A stretch of 64,000 nt of DNA from Fulvimarina sp040239565 (GCF_040239565.1 NZ_JBEHWS010000001.1:372001-436000); one strand, 5' to 3'; shown: positions 1 through 9,285, counted from the first letter of the stretch. A program made the numbers and translations. The notes: generated by a model not told the origin, from the letters alone.

Positions 1-1
1 C

Positions 2-346
2 AACGAGATGGTCGTACCGGTCGATACGGTCGTGCGCATCATTTCGACCTCGGCCGACGTCATCCACTCCTTCGCCGTGCCATCGCTCGGCGTGAAGGTC
101 GACGCCGTTCCGGGGCGCGCCAATGAATACTGGTTCCGGGCCACCCGCGAAGGCATCTTCTACGGCCAGTGTTCCGAGCTCTGCGGCACGGCCCATTGGA
201 ACATGCCGATTGCTGTCCGCGCCGTATCCCAGGAGCAGTACGACGCCTGGTACGAAGCCGCGCGGGAAGACGTCGCCGGTGCCAATGAGCAGCTCAATGC
301 TTCCATCGAGGCCTCGCAGGCCGAGCGCGCGGTTGCGTCGCGCTAA
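2..346 (+). CDS. coxB: Cytochrome c oxidase subunit II, C-terminal part
   Basis: The gene runs in from before the window, so only its last 114 residues are visible. This part is the periplasmic cupredoxin domain that takes electrons from cytochrome c. The CuA site is clear: CSELCGTAHWNM supplies two Cys, Glu, His and Met ligands, and an upstream HSFAVPSLGVKVD segment supplies the other His. It lies 34 bases before coxA on the same strand, as in most alphaproteobacterial aa3 oxidase operons. The start codon and membrane anchors are outside the window. Confidence 0.96.
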   Translation, partial: NEMVVPVDTVVRIISTSADVIHSFAVPSLGVKVDAVPGRANEYWFRATREGIFYGQCSELCGTAHWNMPIAVRAVSQEQYDAWYEAAREDVAGANEQLNASIEASQAERAVASR

Positions 347-380
347 CCGAACTCGTCAGGTTTAGGGAGACCTCAATACG

Positions 381-1982
381 ATGGCTTATGAAGCCGCACA
401 CGGCGCCCATGACGATCACACACCGTCTTTCTGGGTTCGCTGGTTCTACTCGACGAACAACAAGGACATCGGTGTCCTCTATCTGATCTTCGCCATCATC
501 GCCGGCGTGATCGGTGGTGCCCTGTCGATCGGCATTCGTGCCGAGCTTCAGGAGCCCGGGATGCAGATCTTCTCGGACCCGCAGATTTTCAACGTCTTCA
601 CGACGGGCCACGGCCTGATCATGATCTTCTTCATGGTCATGCCTGCGCTGATCGGCGGCTTCGGCAACTATTTCGTGCCGATCATGATCGGTGCGCCGGA
701 TACGGCCTTCCCTCGCGTCAACAACATCGCGTTCTGGATGCTGCCGCCGTCCTTCCTCCTCCTGATCGCCTCGCTCTTCGTCGAAGGCGCGCCGGGCTCG
801 AACGGCGCCGGCACGGGCTGGACGCTCTATCCGCCGCTTTCGACCTCGGGCCATCCGGGACCCGCCGTCGATCTCGCGATCTTTGCGCTTCACCTTGCGG
901 GCGCGTCCTCGCTGCTCGGTGCGATCAACCTGATCACGACGATCCTCAACATGCGCGCTCCGGGCATGACGCTGCACAAAATGCCGCTCTTCGTCTGGTC
1001 GCAACTCGTCACCGCGTTTCTGCTGCTCTTGTCGCTGCCGGTACTCGCCGGTGCGATCACGATGCTCCTGACGGACCGCAACTTCGGCACGACATTCTTC
1101 GCACCTGAAGGTGGCGGCGATCCGATCCTCTACCAGCATCTGTTCTGGTTCTTCGGTCACCCGGAAGTCTACATTCTGATCCTGCCGGCTTTCGGCATCG
1201 TCAGCCACATCATCTCGACCTTCTCCAAGAAGCCGGTCTTCGGCTATCTCGGCATGGCCTACGCCATGGTCGCGATCGGTGTCGTCGGATTCGTCGTCTG
1301 GGCGCACCACATGTATACGAGCGGTATCTCGCTCAACACGCAGCGCTACTTCGTGTTCGCCACCATGGTGATCGCGGTGCCCACCGGCATCAAGATCTTC
1401 TCCTGGATCGCCACCATGTGGCACGGCTCGATCACGTTCCGCACGCCGATGCTGTTCTCGATCGGCTTCATCTTCCTGTTCACCGTGGGCGGTGTGACGG
1501 GCGTGAAGCTCGCCAACGCCGGTCTCGACCGCGTGCTGCACGATACCTACTACGTGGTGGCCCACTTCCACTACGTGTTGTCGCTCGGCGCCGTCTTTGC
1601 GCTCTTCGCGGGCTGGTACTACTGGTTCCCGAAGATGACCGGCTACAACTACAATGAGATGATCGGGAAGATTCACTTCTGGATGACGTTCATCGGCGTG
1701 AACATCGTCTTTTTCCCGCAGCATTTCCTCGGTGCCGCCGGCATGCCCCGCCGCTATGCCGACTATCCGGATGCTTTCGCCGGCTGGAACTACGTGTCCT
1801 CGATGGGCTCCTATCTCTCGGGTCTTGCGGTTCTCGTCTTCCTCTATGGCATCTGGGAAGCCTTCTACCGCAAGCGCGTCGCCGGCGAGAATCCATGGGG
1901 CTCGGGCGCGACGACGCTGGAATGGAAGCTGTCTTCTCCGCCGCCTTTCCACCAGTGGGAAGAGCTGCCGAAGGTCAACTAA
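381..1982 (+). CDS. coxA: Cytochrome c oxidase subunit I (aa3 type)
   Basis: Catalytic subunit of the aa3-type oxidase, a 533-residue protein with about twelve membrane segments that reduces O2 at the heme a3/CuB centre. The HPEVYILILPAFG segment (CuB ligand and the Tyr cross-link region), WAHHMY (two CuB His), and HFHYVLSLGA near residues 395-405 (heme ligands) are all present. The ATG follows a GGGAGA ribosome-binding site. A GC-rich hairpin follows the stop. The gene is full length and shows no anomaly. Confidence 0.98.
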   Translation: MAYEAAHGAHDDHTPSFWVRWFYSTNNKDIGVLYLIFAIIAGVIGGALSIGIRAELQEPGMQIFSDPQIFNVFTTGHGLIMIFFMVMPALIGGFGNYFVPIMIGAPDTAFPRVNNIAFWMLPPSFLLLIASLFVEGAPGSNGAGTGWTLYPPLSTSGHPGPAVDLAIFALHLAGASSLLGAINLITTILNMRAPGMTLHKMPLFVWSQLVTAFLLLLSLPVLAGAITMLLTDRNFGTTFFAPEGGGDPILYQHLFWFFGHPEVYILILPAFGIVSHIISTFSKKPVFGYLGMAYAMVAIGVVGFVVWAHHMYTSGISLNTQRYFVFATMVIAVPTGIKIFSWIATMWHGSITFRTPMLFSIGFIFLFTVGGVTGVKLANAGLDRVLHDTYYVVAHFHYVLSLGAVFALFAGWYYWFPKMTGYNYNEMIGKIHFWMTFIGVNIVFFPQHFLGAAGMPRRYADYPDAFAGWNYVSSMGSYLSGLAVLVFLYGIWEAFYRKRVAGENPWGSGATTLEWKLSSPPPFHQWEELPKVN

Positions 1983-2015
1983 GGCCGCTGGCCTCGTCCA
2001 ACGACCGAAAGATCG

Positions 2016-2044
2016 AAGCCCGGCCGGATACGGTCGGGCTTTGA
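2016..2044 (+). terminator. Hairpin after coxA
   Basis: AAGCCCGGCC pairs with GGTCGGGCTT around a six-base loop, with one G-T pair. The T tract is short (TTTG), so it may only attenuate readthrough into ctaB or protect the coxBA message. It stands in the 203-base gap between coxA and ctaB. Confidence 0.5.
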
Positions 2045-2185
2045 CGGATCGCAGACCGGGCGCTGCCCGGACTTCCGCAGCGCCGCTCGAACTGGCGCGG
2101 GAGGTGATGCCGCACCAAGCGTGGGGCGTCTCCGTAGAGGGCGATCCAGAGTTTCTTTGAGTTTACGGGTGACGGGAATCCGCTC

Positions 2186-3124
2186 TTGTCGATGATCGAG
2201 ACCAACAGCCTGCCGGTGGCACCGCAAATCTCGCTGGCCGAGCCACGCGACTACTTTGCGCTTCTCAAGCCGCGCGTGATGCAGCTCGTCGTGCTGACGG
2301 CTGTCTGCGGCATGGCGATCGCGCCGGGCTCGATCAATCCGCTCCTCGCCATCATCTCGATCCTTGCGATCGCGGTCGGAGCGGGCGCCTCCGGCGCGCT
2401 CAACATGTGGTACGACGCCGATATCGACGGCAACATGGCCCGCACGCGGCTCCGTCCGATTCCATCCGGCCGTATCGCACCGGATGCGGCATTCGGCTTC
2501 GGGATCGTGCTTTCGATCCTCTCCGTCATGACGCTGGGCCTGGCCGCCAACTGGTTCGCGGCCGGCTTCCTTGCCTTCACCATCTTCTTCTACGTCGTCG
2601 TCTATTCCATGGGCCTGAAGCGCTCGACGCCGCAGAACATCGTGATCGGGGGTGCCGCCGGCGCGTTCCCGCCGATGATCGGCTGGGCCGCCGTCACAGG
2701 CGATGTGTCAATCGAAGGCATCGTTCTCTTCCTCATCATCTTCCTCTGGACGCCGCCGCATTTCTGGGCGCTGGCGCTGTTCAAGATGAAGGAATACGGC
2801 AATGTCGGCGTGCCGATGCTGCCGAACGTCGCCGGTGAGAAGACGACCCGCCGTCAGATCTTCGCCTATTCGTTGCTTCTCGCCCCCATAGGCGTCGCTC
2901 CCTTCGCGATGGGCTTTGCTGGACCGGTCTACGGCGTCGTTTCGGTTGTGATGGGTGCGCTCTTCCTGAAGAAGGCCTATGCGGTTCTTCAGATGCAGGA
3001 CGGTGACCAGCTGATGATTCCGGCCAAGAAGCTGTTCGGCTTCTCCATCCTCTATCTTTTCGGGCTGTTCGTGACCCTGCTTGCCGAAACAGCGGTGATG
3101 GGTCTCGTCGGAGTGCTGGCTTGA
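2186..3124 (+). CDS. ctaB: Protoheme IX farnesyltransferase (heme O synthase)
   Basis: UbiA-family prenyltransferase that farnesylates protoheme to heme O, the precursor of heme A for the aa3 oxidase. It has 312 residues and about eight or nine membrane segments. The prenyl-diphosphate/Mg site is seen as NMWYDADIDGNMARTR near residues 75-90, and a second acidic/aromatic loop, LWTPPHFWALAL, is typical of CtaB. The start chosen is TTG; an in-frame ATG two codons later is an equally possible start. Its stop overlaps the start of the next small gene. Confidence 0.95.
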   Translation: MSMIETNSLPVAPQISLAEPRDYFALLKPRVMQLVVLTAVCGMAIAPGSINPLLAIISILAIAVGAGASGALNMWYDADIDGNMARTRLRPIPSGRIAPDAAFGFGIVLSILSVMTLGLAANWFAAGFLAFTIFFYVVVYSMGLKRSTPQNIVIGGAAGAFPPMIGWAAVTGDVSIEGIVLFLIIFLWTPPHFWALALFKMKEYGNVGVPMLPNVAGEKTTRRQIFAYSLLLAPIGVAPFAMGFAGPVYGVVSVVMGALFLKKAYAVLQMQDGDQLMIPAKKLFGFSILYLFGLFVTLLAETAVMGLVGVLA

Positions 3125-3267
3125 CCGGGGACGAGAAGCAAGAGACGGTTAAGCTGACGCCGGAGGAAGCCAAGGCGCGGCGGAAGCGCTCTGTCGCGAT
3201 CGCGGTGACGCTCTTCGTTCTGGTCGTGATCTTCTATATCGTCTCCATCGTCAAAATGGGTGCGTAA
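3121..3267 (+). CDS. CoxF-type small membrane protein of the oxidase operon
   Basis: A 48-residue single-span protein with a charged N-terminal half (LTPEEAKARRKR) followed by one hydrophobic helix of about 20 residues and a short tail. It begins at a TTG overlapping the ctaB stop and ends by sharing one base with the ctaG ATG, so it is tightly coupled on both sides. Small proteins of this form and position, often called CoxF, are known in rhizobial cox operons. Their exact function is not settled; a role in oxidase assembly is inferred from context. The call rests on length, position and the one membrane helix. Confidence 0.82.
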   Translation: MTGDEKQETVKLTPEEAKARRKRSVAIAVTLFVLVVIFYIVSIVKMGA

Positions 3268-3890
3268 TGGACAGCGGGAACTTGAAACCACGGCAGGATG
3301 AGAAAGCGAAACGGCGCGGGCTGATCATCGCCGCATCCTGCACCGCCTTCATCTTCGGGATGGTCGGTGCGGCCTATGCTTCGGTTCCGCTCTACCAGCT
3401 GTTCTGTCAGGTGACCGGCTATGGCGGCACGCCGCAGCGCGCGGATGCCAACGAGCTTCAGGTCGGCGACGAATCCATCGAGGTGCGCTTCGACGGCAAT
3501 ACCGCGAAGGGCCTGCCCTGGACCTTCCAGCCGAACGACCGCGCGATGAAGGTGCGGCTCGGCGAGACATCGGAGACGACCTATCATGTCGTCAACAATT
3601 CCGATCGACCGATCACCGGCCAGGCGCTCTATAACGTGACGCCGGATGCGGCAGGCATCTATTTCAACAAGATCGCTTGCTTCTGCTTCGACGAGCAGAC
3701 GCTGCAGCCGGGCGAAAGCGTGGAAATGCCGATCACCTTCTTCGTTGATCCGGACATCCTGAGCGCCGAAGAATTACAGGGCGGCTACGCGATCACCCTG
3801 TCTTATACCTTTTTCCCGGTCGATGATCCGGCCGAAGTTGCCAAAGCACCGCAATCGGAGTCTTCCGATCGGAGCGAAGGCGCTTTATGA
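3267..3890 (+). CDS. ctaG: Cytochrome c oxidase assembly protein CtaG/Cox11
   Basis: Copper chaperone that delivers copper to the CuB site of subunit I. It has 207 residues: a short cytoplasmic tail, one membrane helix at about residues 18-38, then a periplasmic immunoglobulin-like domain. The copper-binding CFCF motif has its cysteines at residues 138 and 140, and a further Cys at 47 just past the helix matches the conserved third cysteine of the family. The ATG overlaps the previous stop by one base. Confidence 0.96.
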   Translation: MDSGNLKPRQDEKAKRRGLIIAASCTAFIFGMVGAAYASVPLYQLFCQVTGYGGTPQRADANELQVGDESIEVRFDGNTAKGLPWTFQPNDRAMKVRLGETSETTYHVVNNSDRPITGQALYNVTPDAAGIYFNKIACFCFDEQTLQPGESVEMPITFFVDPDILSAEELQGGYAITLSYTFFPVDDPAEVAKAPQSESSDRSEGAL

Positions 3891-4001
3891 ACGTGGCAAT
3901 TCGCAATGTCGGGAGTCGTGGCCCGGTTTGCGAGAGAAGAAAAGCTGAAGACGCCGGGTCGCCTCGGAGCGAGGACGGCGCGTTGAGTGAGGAGACGCGG
4001 C

Positions 4002-4871
4002 ATGGCTGACGCACACGCCAAACATGACTACCATATGGTGGACCCAAGCCCGTGGCCGCTGATCGGCTCGGTCGGCGCCTTCATCATGCTGTTCGGCGCT
4101 GTCGGAATGTTCCGCTGGAGCGGCGGTCAGGAATTCAACTTCCTGGGTCTCCCGTTGGCAACGCCCTGGGTCTTCGTCCTCGGCCTCGCGATCGTGCTCT
4201 ACACCATGTATGGCTGGTGGTCGGAGACGGTGAAGGAAAGCCTCGAGGGCAAGCACACCCGCGTCGTCTCGCTGCATCTTCGCTACGGCATCATCATGTT
4301 CATCGCCTCGGAGGTGATGTTCTTCGTTGCATGGTTCTGGGCCTTCTTCGATGCCAGCCTCTATGCGAACGAGGCCATCCAGCAGTCGCGCACCGAGGTG
4401 CTCGGTGGGCAGTGGCCGCCAGCAGGTATCGAGGTGATCGACCCGCTGCATCTGCCGCTCTTCAACACGATCACGCTGCTTCTCTCGGGTACGACCGTCA
4501 CCTGGGCGCACCATGCGCTGCTGCACGGTGATCGCAAAGGCCTGATCACCGGTCTCGCACTGACCGTCGCGCTCGGCGTGATCTTCTCCTATGTCCAGTA
4601 CTATGAGTACCTCCATGCGCCGTTCGCATTCTCGGGCTCGATCTACGGTGCGACCTTCTTCATGGCGACGGGCTTCCACGGCTTCCACGTGCTGATCGGC
4701 ACGATCTTCCTGATCGTCTGCCTGATCCGCGCTTCGGTCGGCCAGTTCACTCCGCAGAAGCATTTCGGCTTCGAGGCGGCCGCCTGGTACTGGCACTTCG
4801 TCGACGTGGTCTGGCTGTTCCTCTTCTTCGCCGTCTATGTCTGGGGCGGCTGGGGCGCAGAGTTCCACTGA
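4002..4871 (+). CDS. coxC: Cytochrome c oxidase subunit III
   Basis: Integral membrane subunit of the aa3 oxidase with seven helices in 289 residues. Typical segments include HDYHMVDPSPWPL at the N terminus, the SEVMFFVAWFWAFF helix, and the C-terminal WYWHFVDVVWLFLF segment. I start at the ATG after GAGGAGA rather than the upstream in-frame GTG, because it has the better ribosome-binding site and gives the usual MADAHAKHDYH start. The 111 bases between ctaG and coxC hold no convincing gene. Confidence 0.97.
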   Translation: MADAHAKHDYHMVDPSPWPLIGSVGAFIMLFGAVGMFRWSGGQEFNFLGLPLATPWVFVLGLAIVLYTMYGWWSETVKESLEGKHTRVVSLHLRYGIIMFIASEVMFFVAWFWAFFDASLYANEAIQQSRTEVLGGQWPPAGIEVIDPLHLPLFNTITLLLSGTTVTWAHHALLHGDRKGLITGLALTVALGVIFSYVQYYEYLHAPFAFSGSIYGATFFMATGFHGFHVLIGTIFLIVCLIRASVGQFTPQKHFGFEAAAWYWHFVDVVWLFLFFAVYVWGGWGAEFH

Positions 4872-4896
4872 TCCGGCAAGACCGGGTAAGCTTCGA

Positions 4897-4932
4897 GGAG
4901 GGCGGTGCCGCAAGGCCCGCCCTCCTTCGTTT
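4897..4932 (+). terminator. Hairpin terminator after coxC
   Basis: GGAGGGCGG pairs perfectly with CCGCCCTCC across an eleven-base loop and is followed by TTCGTTT. It separates the core oxidase genes from the DUF983-surf1 pair. The imperfect T tract makes it a moderate rather than strong intrinsic terminator. Confidence 0.6.
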
Positions 4933-4958
4933 CGGTTACATGAAAAGGGCCTGAACCC

Positions 4959-5369
4959 ATGAGCCAGTCTGCGGGCAACGAACCCGAACCGATCCCGACA
5001 GGGCTCAAGGGACGCTGTCCGCGTTGTGGCGAGGGGCGGCTGTTCTCAGGCTTTCTGACGCCCGCAAAGAAATGCGACGAATGCGGGCTCGACTTCCACT
5101 TCGCCGATTCCGGCGATGGCCCGGCGGTGTTCGTGATCCTGATCATCGGATTTATCGTCTGCGGCCTCGCCCTCTGGCTGGAGGTCGCCTACGATCCGCC
5201 GCTCATCCTCCATTTCGTTCTCTGGGTGCCGCTCACGGTTATCCTCGCGCTGCCGCTCCTGAGGATGCTGAAGGGCGTGATGATCACGCTGACCTATGCG
5301 AACAAGGCCCGCGAGGGACGTCTCGAAGGCGAAAGCCGCTCGGAATCGGGACCGGACGGAAGCGCATGA
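4959..5369 (+). CDS. DUF983 family membrane protein
   Basis: A 136-residue protein with an N-terminal zinc-ribbon-like knuckle (CPRCGEG at about residues 23-29 and CDECGLDF at about 45-52) followed by two predicted membrane helices. DUF983 genes regularly sit between coxC and surf1 in alphaproteobacteria, so a role in oxidase biogenesis or membrane quality control is inferred from position. No enzymatic function is known to me. The stop overlaps the surf1 ATG by ATGA, which implies translational coupling. Confidence 0.88.
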   Translation: MSQSAGNEPEPIPTGLKGRCPRCGEGRLFSGFLTPAKKCDECGLDFHFADSGDGPAVFVILIIGFIVCGLALWLEVAYDPPLILHFVLWVPLTVILALPLLRMLKGVMITLTYANKAREGRLEGESRSESGPDGSA

Positions 5370-6166
5370 GCGCGCCCAACGCTGGGGAGGCGGTCCTTCC
5401 TGCCAATCCGGAGCCGATGGGGCGGACGAAGTTCACCATCGCTCTCTCGCTTTGCGTTCTTGGGATCGCGATCCTCATGGGGCTCGGCACATGGCAGGTC
5501 GAGCGTCTCTTCTGGAAGGAATCGTTGATCGAAAGAATCGATGGGCGGATCGACTCGGACCCGATCTCGCTCGACGCTGCGATTGCCGAGTTCCAGGAGA
5601 CTGCCGACGTCGACTACCAGCCGGTGACATTGACCGGACGGTTTCTGGAGGGCGGCGAGCGCTATTTCTTTACGACCTTCGATGGACAGACCGGCTGGAA
5701 TGTCTACACGCCGCTGCTGACCGCCGACGACAAGCTCGTCATCGTCAATCGCGGTTTCGTGCCCTACGAGCAGCGTGAACCGGAAACGCGGCCGGGCAGC
5801 GAGGCCAATGGTGAGGTGACGGTCGAGGGGATCGCACGCAATGCGCCGGAGGAAAAACCGGGCTATTTCGTGCCGGAAAACGATCCCGAAGAAGACACTT
5901 TCTTCTGGCGCGATCTTGGGGCGATGTCCTCTGGTCTGGCAACCGATGCAGGCGTCGATCTTGTGCCATTCTTCGTAGATGCAAAACGCAATCCGAATTC
6001 CGATGCGTTGCCGATCGGTGGACAGACGATCGTGACAATTCCCAACAATCACCTGCAATATGCCTTCACCTGGTACGGCATCGGCGTCGTGCTCATCGTG
6101 ATGACCGGCATTCTTGTCGTCCGGCAGGTGCGGGCGCGGCGCGGCCAAGCTTCGCGGGGCGCTTGA
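5366..6166 (+). CDS. SURF1 family oxidase assembly protein
   Basis: SURF1/Shy1 protein acting in heme a insertion into subunit I. It has 266 residues with one membrane helix near each end and a soluble periplasmic domain between. Family signatures are the GLGTWQVERLFWK segment at the first helix, the NRGFVP motif mid-protein, and the NNHLQYAFTWYG segment entering the second helix. The reading frame is open further upstream, but the ATG overlapping the DUF983 stop is the natural start. Confidence 0.93.
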   Translation: MSAPNAGEAVLPANPEPMGRTKFTIALSLCVLGIAILMGLGTWQVERLFWKESLIERIDGRIDSDPISLDAAIAEFQETADVDYQPVTLTGRFLEGGERYFFTTFDGQTGWNVYTPLLTADDKLVIVNRGFVPYEQREPETRPGSEANGEVTVEGIARNAPEEKPGYFVPENDPEEDTFFWRDLGAMSSGLATDAGVDLVPFFVDAKRNPNSDALPIGGQTIVTIPNNHLQYAFTWYGIGVVLIVMTGILVVRQVRARRGQASRGA

Positions 6167-6197
6167 CAGGGAAGGGGCGCATGCCTTCATTCGCACC

Positions 6198-7226
6198 ATG
6201 ACCGTACTCGATATGCCTTCGCCGACTGCCGCCGCGACCAAACGCGCGCTCACGCTGAAACTCTGTGAGCCGCGGGGCTTCTGCGCCGGCGTCGACCGGG
6301 CGATCCAGATCGTGGTGCTCGCGCTCAAGAAATACGGTGCGCCGGTCTATGTCCGGCACGAAATCGTGCACAACAAATATGTCGTCGACGGCCTGCGCGA
6401 CATGGGCGCTGTCTTCGTAAAGGAACTGACCGAGGTGCCGGACGACGGCCAGCCGGTCGTCTTTTCCGCACATGGGGTGCCGAAGTCCGTGCCTGCGCGG
6501 GCGGAAGCGCGCGACATGTTCTATCTCGACGCGACCTGCCCACTCGTCTCCAAGGTGCACAAACAGGGCCTCCGGCATGTGAAGCACGGGCGCCACGTGC
6601 TGCTGATCGGCCATGCCGGACATCCGGAGGTGGTCGGGACGCTCGGCCAACTGCCCGAAGGCACCGTGACGCTGATCGAGACGGAGGAGGATGTCGCAGC
6701 CTTCGAGCCGGCGGACCCGTCTGCCCTCGGCTTCATCACCCAGACGACGCTTTCGGTGGACGATACGGCGGGTGTCGTGAAGGCACTTCAGGCCAAGTTC
6801 CCCGATATGCAGGCGCCTTCCTCGGAATCGATCTGCTATGCGACGACGAACCGGCAGGATGCGGTGAAGGCCGCGGCGGTCGATACCGATCTCTTCGTCG
6901 TCGTCGGGGCGCCGAATTCATCCAATTCCAAACGCCTCGTCGAAGTTGCCAAGCGGTTCGGCTCGAAGGATGCGATGCTTGTCGAGAGCGAGCGCGATAT
7001 CCCTTGGGATCAGCTGAAATCCGGCTCCACTCTCGCGTTGTCCGCCGGGGCGTCCGCGCCTGACATTCTGGTCGATGAGATCATTGCCAAGGCGCGTGAA
7101 GAGTTCGAGGTGAACCTCGAAATCGTGCAGACGGCCGAGGAGAACGAACTCTTCCCGGTGATGCGCTCGATCCGCGACATTCCCCTGACCGACGCCGACA
7201 TGGCTTTCGTGAACGGCGCCGCCTGA
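6198..7226 (+). CDS. ispH: 4-hydroxy-3-methylbut-2-enyl diphosphate reductase
   Basis: Last enzyme of the MEP isoprenoid pathway, an Fe-S reductase yielding IPP and DMAPP. The three cluster cysteines are in the expected motifs: PRGFCAGVDRA, DATCPLVSKVH and ESICYATTNRQ. The protein has 342 residues, slightly longer than E. coli IspH. The open frame extends upstream into the surf1 end, so I start at the ATG 31 bases after the surf1 stop. Placement after surf1 and before thrB is common in Hyphomicrobiales. Confidence 0.97.
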   Translation: MTVLDMPSPTAAATKRALTLKLCEPRGFCAGVDRAIQIVVLALKKYGAPVYVRHEIVHNKYVVDGLRDMGAVFVKELTEVPDDGQPVVFSAHGVPKSVPARAEARDMFYLDATCPLVSKVHKQGLRHVKHGRHVLLIGHAGHPEVVGTLGQLPEGTVTLIETEEDVAAFEPADPSALGFITQTTLSVDDTAGVVKALQAKFPDMQAPSSESICYATTNRQDAVKAAAVDTDLFVVVGAPNSSNSKRLVEVAKRFGSKDAMLVESERDIPWDQLKSGSTLALSAGASAPDILVDEIIAKAREEFEVNLEIVQTAEENELFPVMRSIRDIPLTDADMAFVNGAA

Positions 7227-7316
7227 CGGCTTCGACAGGTGAAAACCGGCAGACTTACGACTCGGTGCTGCAACCGCTATTCTCGTTGTCGGTGCTGATC
7301 GACGGGAGAAAGTCTC

Positions 7317-7691
7317 ATGGCTGGTCATGGGCAGGTTCACTGGAACGAGCTGAATACGCATGACCCGCAAGCCGCAATGGCGTTCTACGGTGCGACACTC
7401 GACTGGACGTTCGAAACAGTACCGTTCGACGAAGACACGAACTACTACATCATCCTCTCGGGCGGGCAGCGCGTCGGCGGCATCTTTCACATGCGTCATC
7501 CGATGTTCGACGGCATTCCGGAACACTGGTTCACGCATATCGCGGTCGATGACATCGAAAAGCGCTTAGCGCTGGTCCGGGAAAAAGGCGGGGTGATCAC
7601 ACGCGAGCCATTCGTGGTGCCGAATGTAGGCACCATCGCGGTGCTACAGGCAGCGAGCGGCTCCTATTGCGCGTTTATCGAGCCAGTTTGA
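7317..7691 (+). CDS. VOC-fold (glyoxalase/bleomycin-resistance type) protein
   Basis: A 124-residue vicinal-oxygen-chelate protein of the small subgroup related to CFP30/PhnB-like proteins. Features include the GQVHWNELNTHD opening, where His is a likely metal ligand, the AMAFYGATLDWTF helix, and a closing YCAFIEP strand with the usual Glu ligand. The substrate is unknown. A good GGGAGAAAG ribosome-binding site precedes the ATG. The gene stands alone between ispH and thrB. Confidence 0.85.
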   Translation: MAGHGQVHWNELNTHDPQAAMAFYGATLDWTFETVPFDEDTNYYIILSGGQRVGGIFHMRHPMFDGIPEHWFTHIAVDDIEKRLALVREKGGVITREPFVVPNVGTIAVLQAASGSYCAFIEPV

Positions 7692-7846
7692 CTGTTCGGA
7701 ACGAAAAAATAGTGCGTCATACCCAATGCGTTCCCGTGTTCGGTGGTGAGTTTTCATCTTGCGATGCAAAGCGTCCTCGGTGCAGATGAACGCGAAACTT
7801 CGCTCGTGCTGCGCGAGCGAAACGAATGTGAGCCCGGGGTGAAATC

Positions 7847-8827
7847 TTGGCCGTCTATACCGATGTCGGCGAGGCCGAACTTTCGACCTTTCTCGGCGAT
7901 TACGATCTCGGCCAGGTGCTGAGCTATAAGGGGATCGCCGAGGGCGTTGAGAATTCGAATTTTCTCCTGCGCACGACGGGCGGTACCTTCATCCTTACCC
8001 TTTACGAAAAGCGGGTCGAGAAGAACGATCTGCCGTTCTTTCTTGGGCTGATGGAGCATCTCGCCCAGCATGGGCTCTCCTGTCCTTTGCCGGTCCGAAA
8101 GCGTGACGGCAAAACGCTGGGCGAGCTTGCCGGGCGGCCCGGCGCGATCTTCACCTTTCTGGAGGGCATGGGGGCACGGAGGCCGACGCCCGCCCATTGC
8201 CGAGCCGTCGGCTCCGCCATGGCGCGGCTGCATGCCATCGGCGCGAGCTTTCCGATGACGCGGGTGAACGGACTTTCGATGCAGGCCTGGCGGCCGCTTT
8301 TCGCATCCTGCCCGGACCGGGTGGATGAGGTCGAGGCAGGTCTCAGCCAGGAGATCGAGGGGGAACTCGATACGCTCGAAGCGCAGTGGCCGAGCGATCT
8401 GCCGTCAGGCGTCATCCACGCCGATCTCTTTACCGACAACGTCTTCTTTCTCGGCGGCAATCTCTCCGGCATCATCGACTTCTACTTCGCCTGCAATGAA
8501 CTGCTGGCCTACGACATTGCCATCACGCTCTGCGCCTGGTGCTTCGAGACGGATGGAAGCTTCAACCTGACAAAGGGCGCGGCGCTACTGAACGGCTATC
8601 AGGCGGTGCGCCCGCTGGAGGAAGCGGAAGTCGCCGCTCTGCCGATCCTCTGTCGCGGTGCCGCCATGCGCTTTCTGCTGACGCGGCTTTACGACTGGCT
8701 GACCGTGCCGGACGGCAGCTATGTGGTGAAGAAGGACCCGCTCGAATATCTGAAGAAGCTGCGCTTTCATCGCAGCGTCGATAGTGCCGGCGAATACGGA
8801 TACCAGCCGGTGGAGGACTTCAATTGA
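7847..8827 (+). CDS. thrB: Homoserine kinase (APH-fold type)
   Basis: Phosphorylates homoserine in threonine biosynthesis. This is the aminoglycoside-phosphotransferase-fold ThrB of alphaproteobacteria and pseudomonads, not the GHMP-kinase type. In 326 residues it shows the GVENSNFLL nucleotide loop, the catalytic VIHADLFTDN motif at about residues 186-195, and the following IIDFYFAC metal-binding segment. The start is TTG. rnhA starts inside its stop codon, and thrC is encoded about 8 kb away on the other strand. Confidence 0.95.
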   Translation: MAVYTDVGEAELSTFLGDYDLGQVLSYKGIAEGVENSNFLLRTTGGTFILTLYEKRVEKNDLPFFLGLMEHLAQHGLSCPLPVRKRDGKTLGELAGRPGAIFTFLEGMGARRPTPAHCRAVGSAMARLHAIGASFPMTRVNGLSMQAWRPLFASCPDRVDEVEAGLSQEIEGELDTLEAQWPSDLPSGVIHADLFTDNVFFLGGNLSGIIDFYFACNELLAYDIAITLCAWCFETDGSFNLTKGAALLNGYQAVRPLEEAEVAALPILCRGAAMRFLLTRLYDWLTVPDGSYVVKKDPLEYLKKLRFHRSVDSAGEYGYQPVEDFN

Positions 8828-9285
8828 GCGCTGAGAACAGGGTCGAGATCTACACGGACGGCGCCTGCTCGGGCAATCCGGGCCCCGGCGGCTGGGGAGT
8901 TCTCCTGCGCTTCGGCGAGCATTCGAAGGAGCTCAAGGGCGGCGAGGCGAACACGACCAACAACCGGATGGAGCTTCTGGCCGCCATCGAGGCGCTGTCG
9001 GCCCTGAAGCGCCCCTGCGCCGTCGATCTGCACTCGGATTCCTCCTATATGCGCGACGGCATCATGAAGTGGATCCACGGCTGGAAGAAGAACGGCTGGA
9101 AGACCGCCGACAAGAAGCCGGTGAAGAATGCCGAACTCTGGCAACGCCTCGATGAGGAACGTGCCCGCCACGACGTGACCTTTCACTGGGTGAAGGGCCA
9201 TGCAGGCCACGAAGGCAACGAGCGGGCGGACCAGCTCGCGAATGACGGGATGGAACCGTTCAAGAAGAAGGCGCGGTCGGCTTAG
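8824..9285 (+). CDS. rnhA: Ribonuclease HI
   Basis: Cleaves the RNA strand of RNA-DNA hybrids. The 153-residue length is typical. Catalytic acidic residues are seen in YTDGACSGNPG (first Asp), RMELLAAIEAL (Glu), HSDSSYM (second Asp) and the C-terminal ERADQLA (last Asp). The active-site His lies in HAGHEGNE. The TTG start overlaps the thrB stop. A small GCGCGC inverted repeat immediately follows the stop, between this gene and the convergent neighbour. Confidence 0.97.
   Translation: MSAENRVEIYTDGACSGNPGPGGWGVLLRFGEHSKELKGGEANTTNNRMELLAAIEALSALKRPCAVDLHSDSSYMRDGIMKWIHGWKKNGWKTADKKPVKNAELWQRLDEERARHDVTFHWVKGHAGHEGNERADQLANDGMEPFKKKARSA

Noticed and set aside
294..1952. A 552-residue open frame antisense to coxA
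   Set aside because: It is rich in Arg, Asp, Glu and His without domains, which is the usual shadow of a high-GC membrane-protein gene. coxA on the other strand is certain.
3887..4010. A short open frame between ctaG and coxC, starting in the ctaG stop
   Set aside because: It has no membrane helix or family pattern and runs through the coxC ribosome-binding site; taken as spacer.
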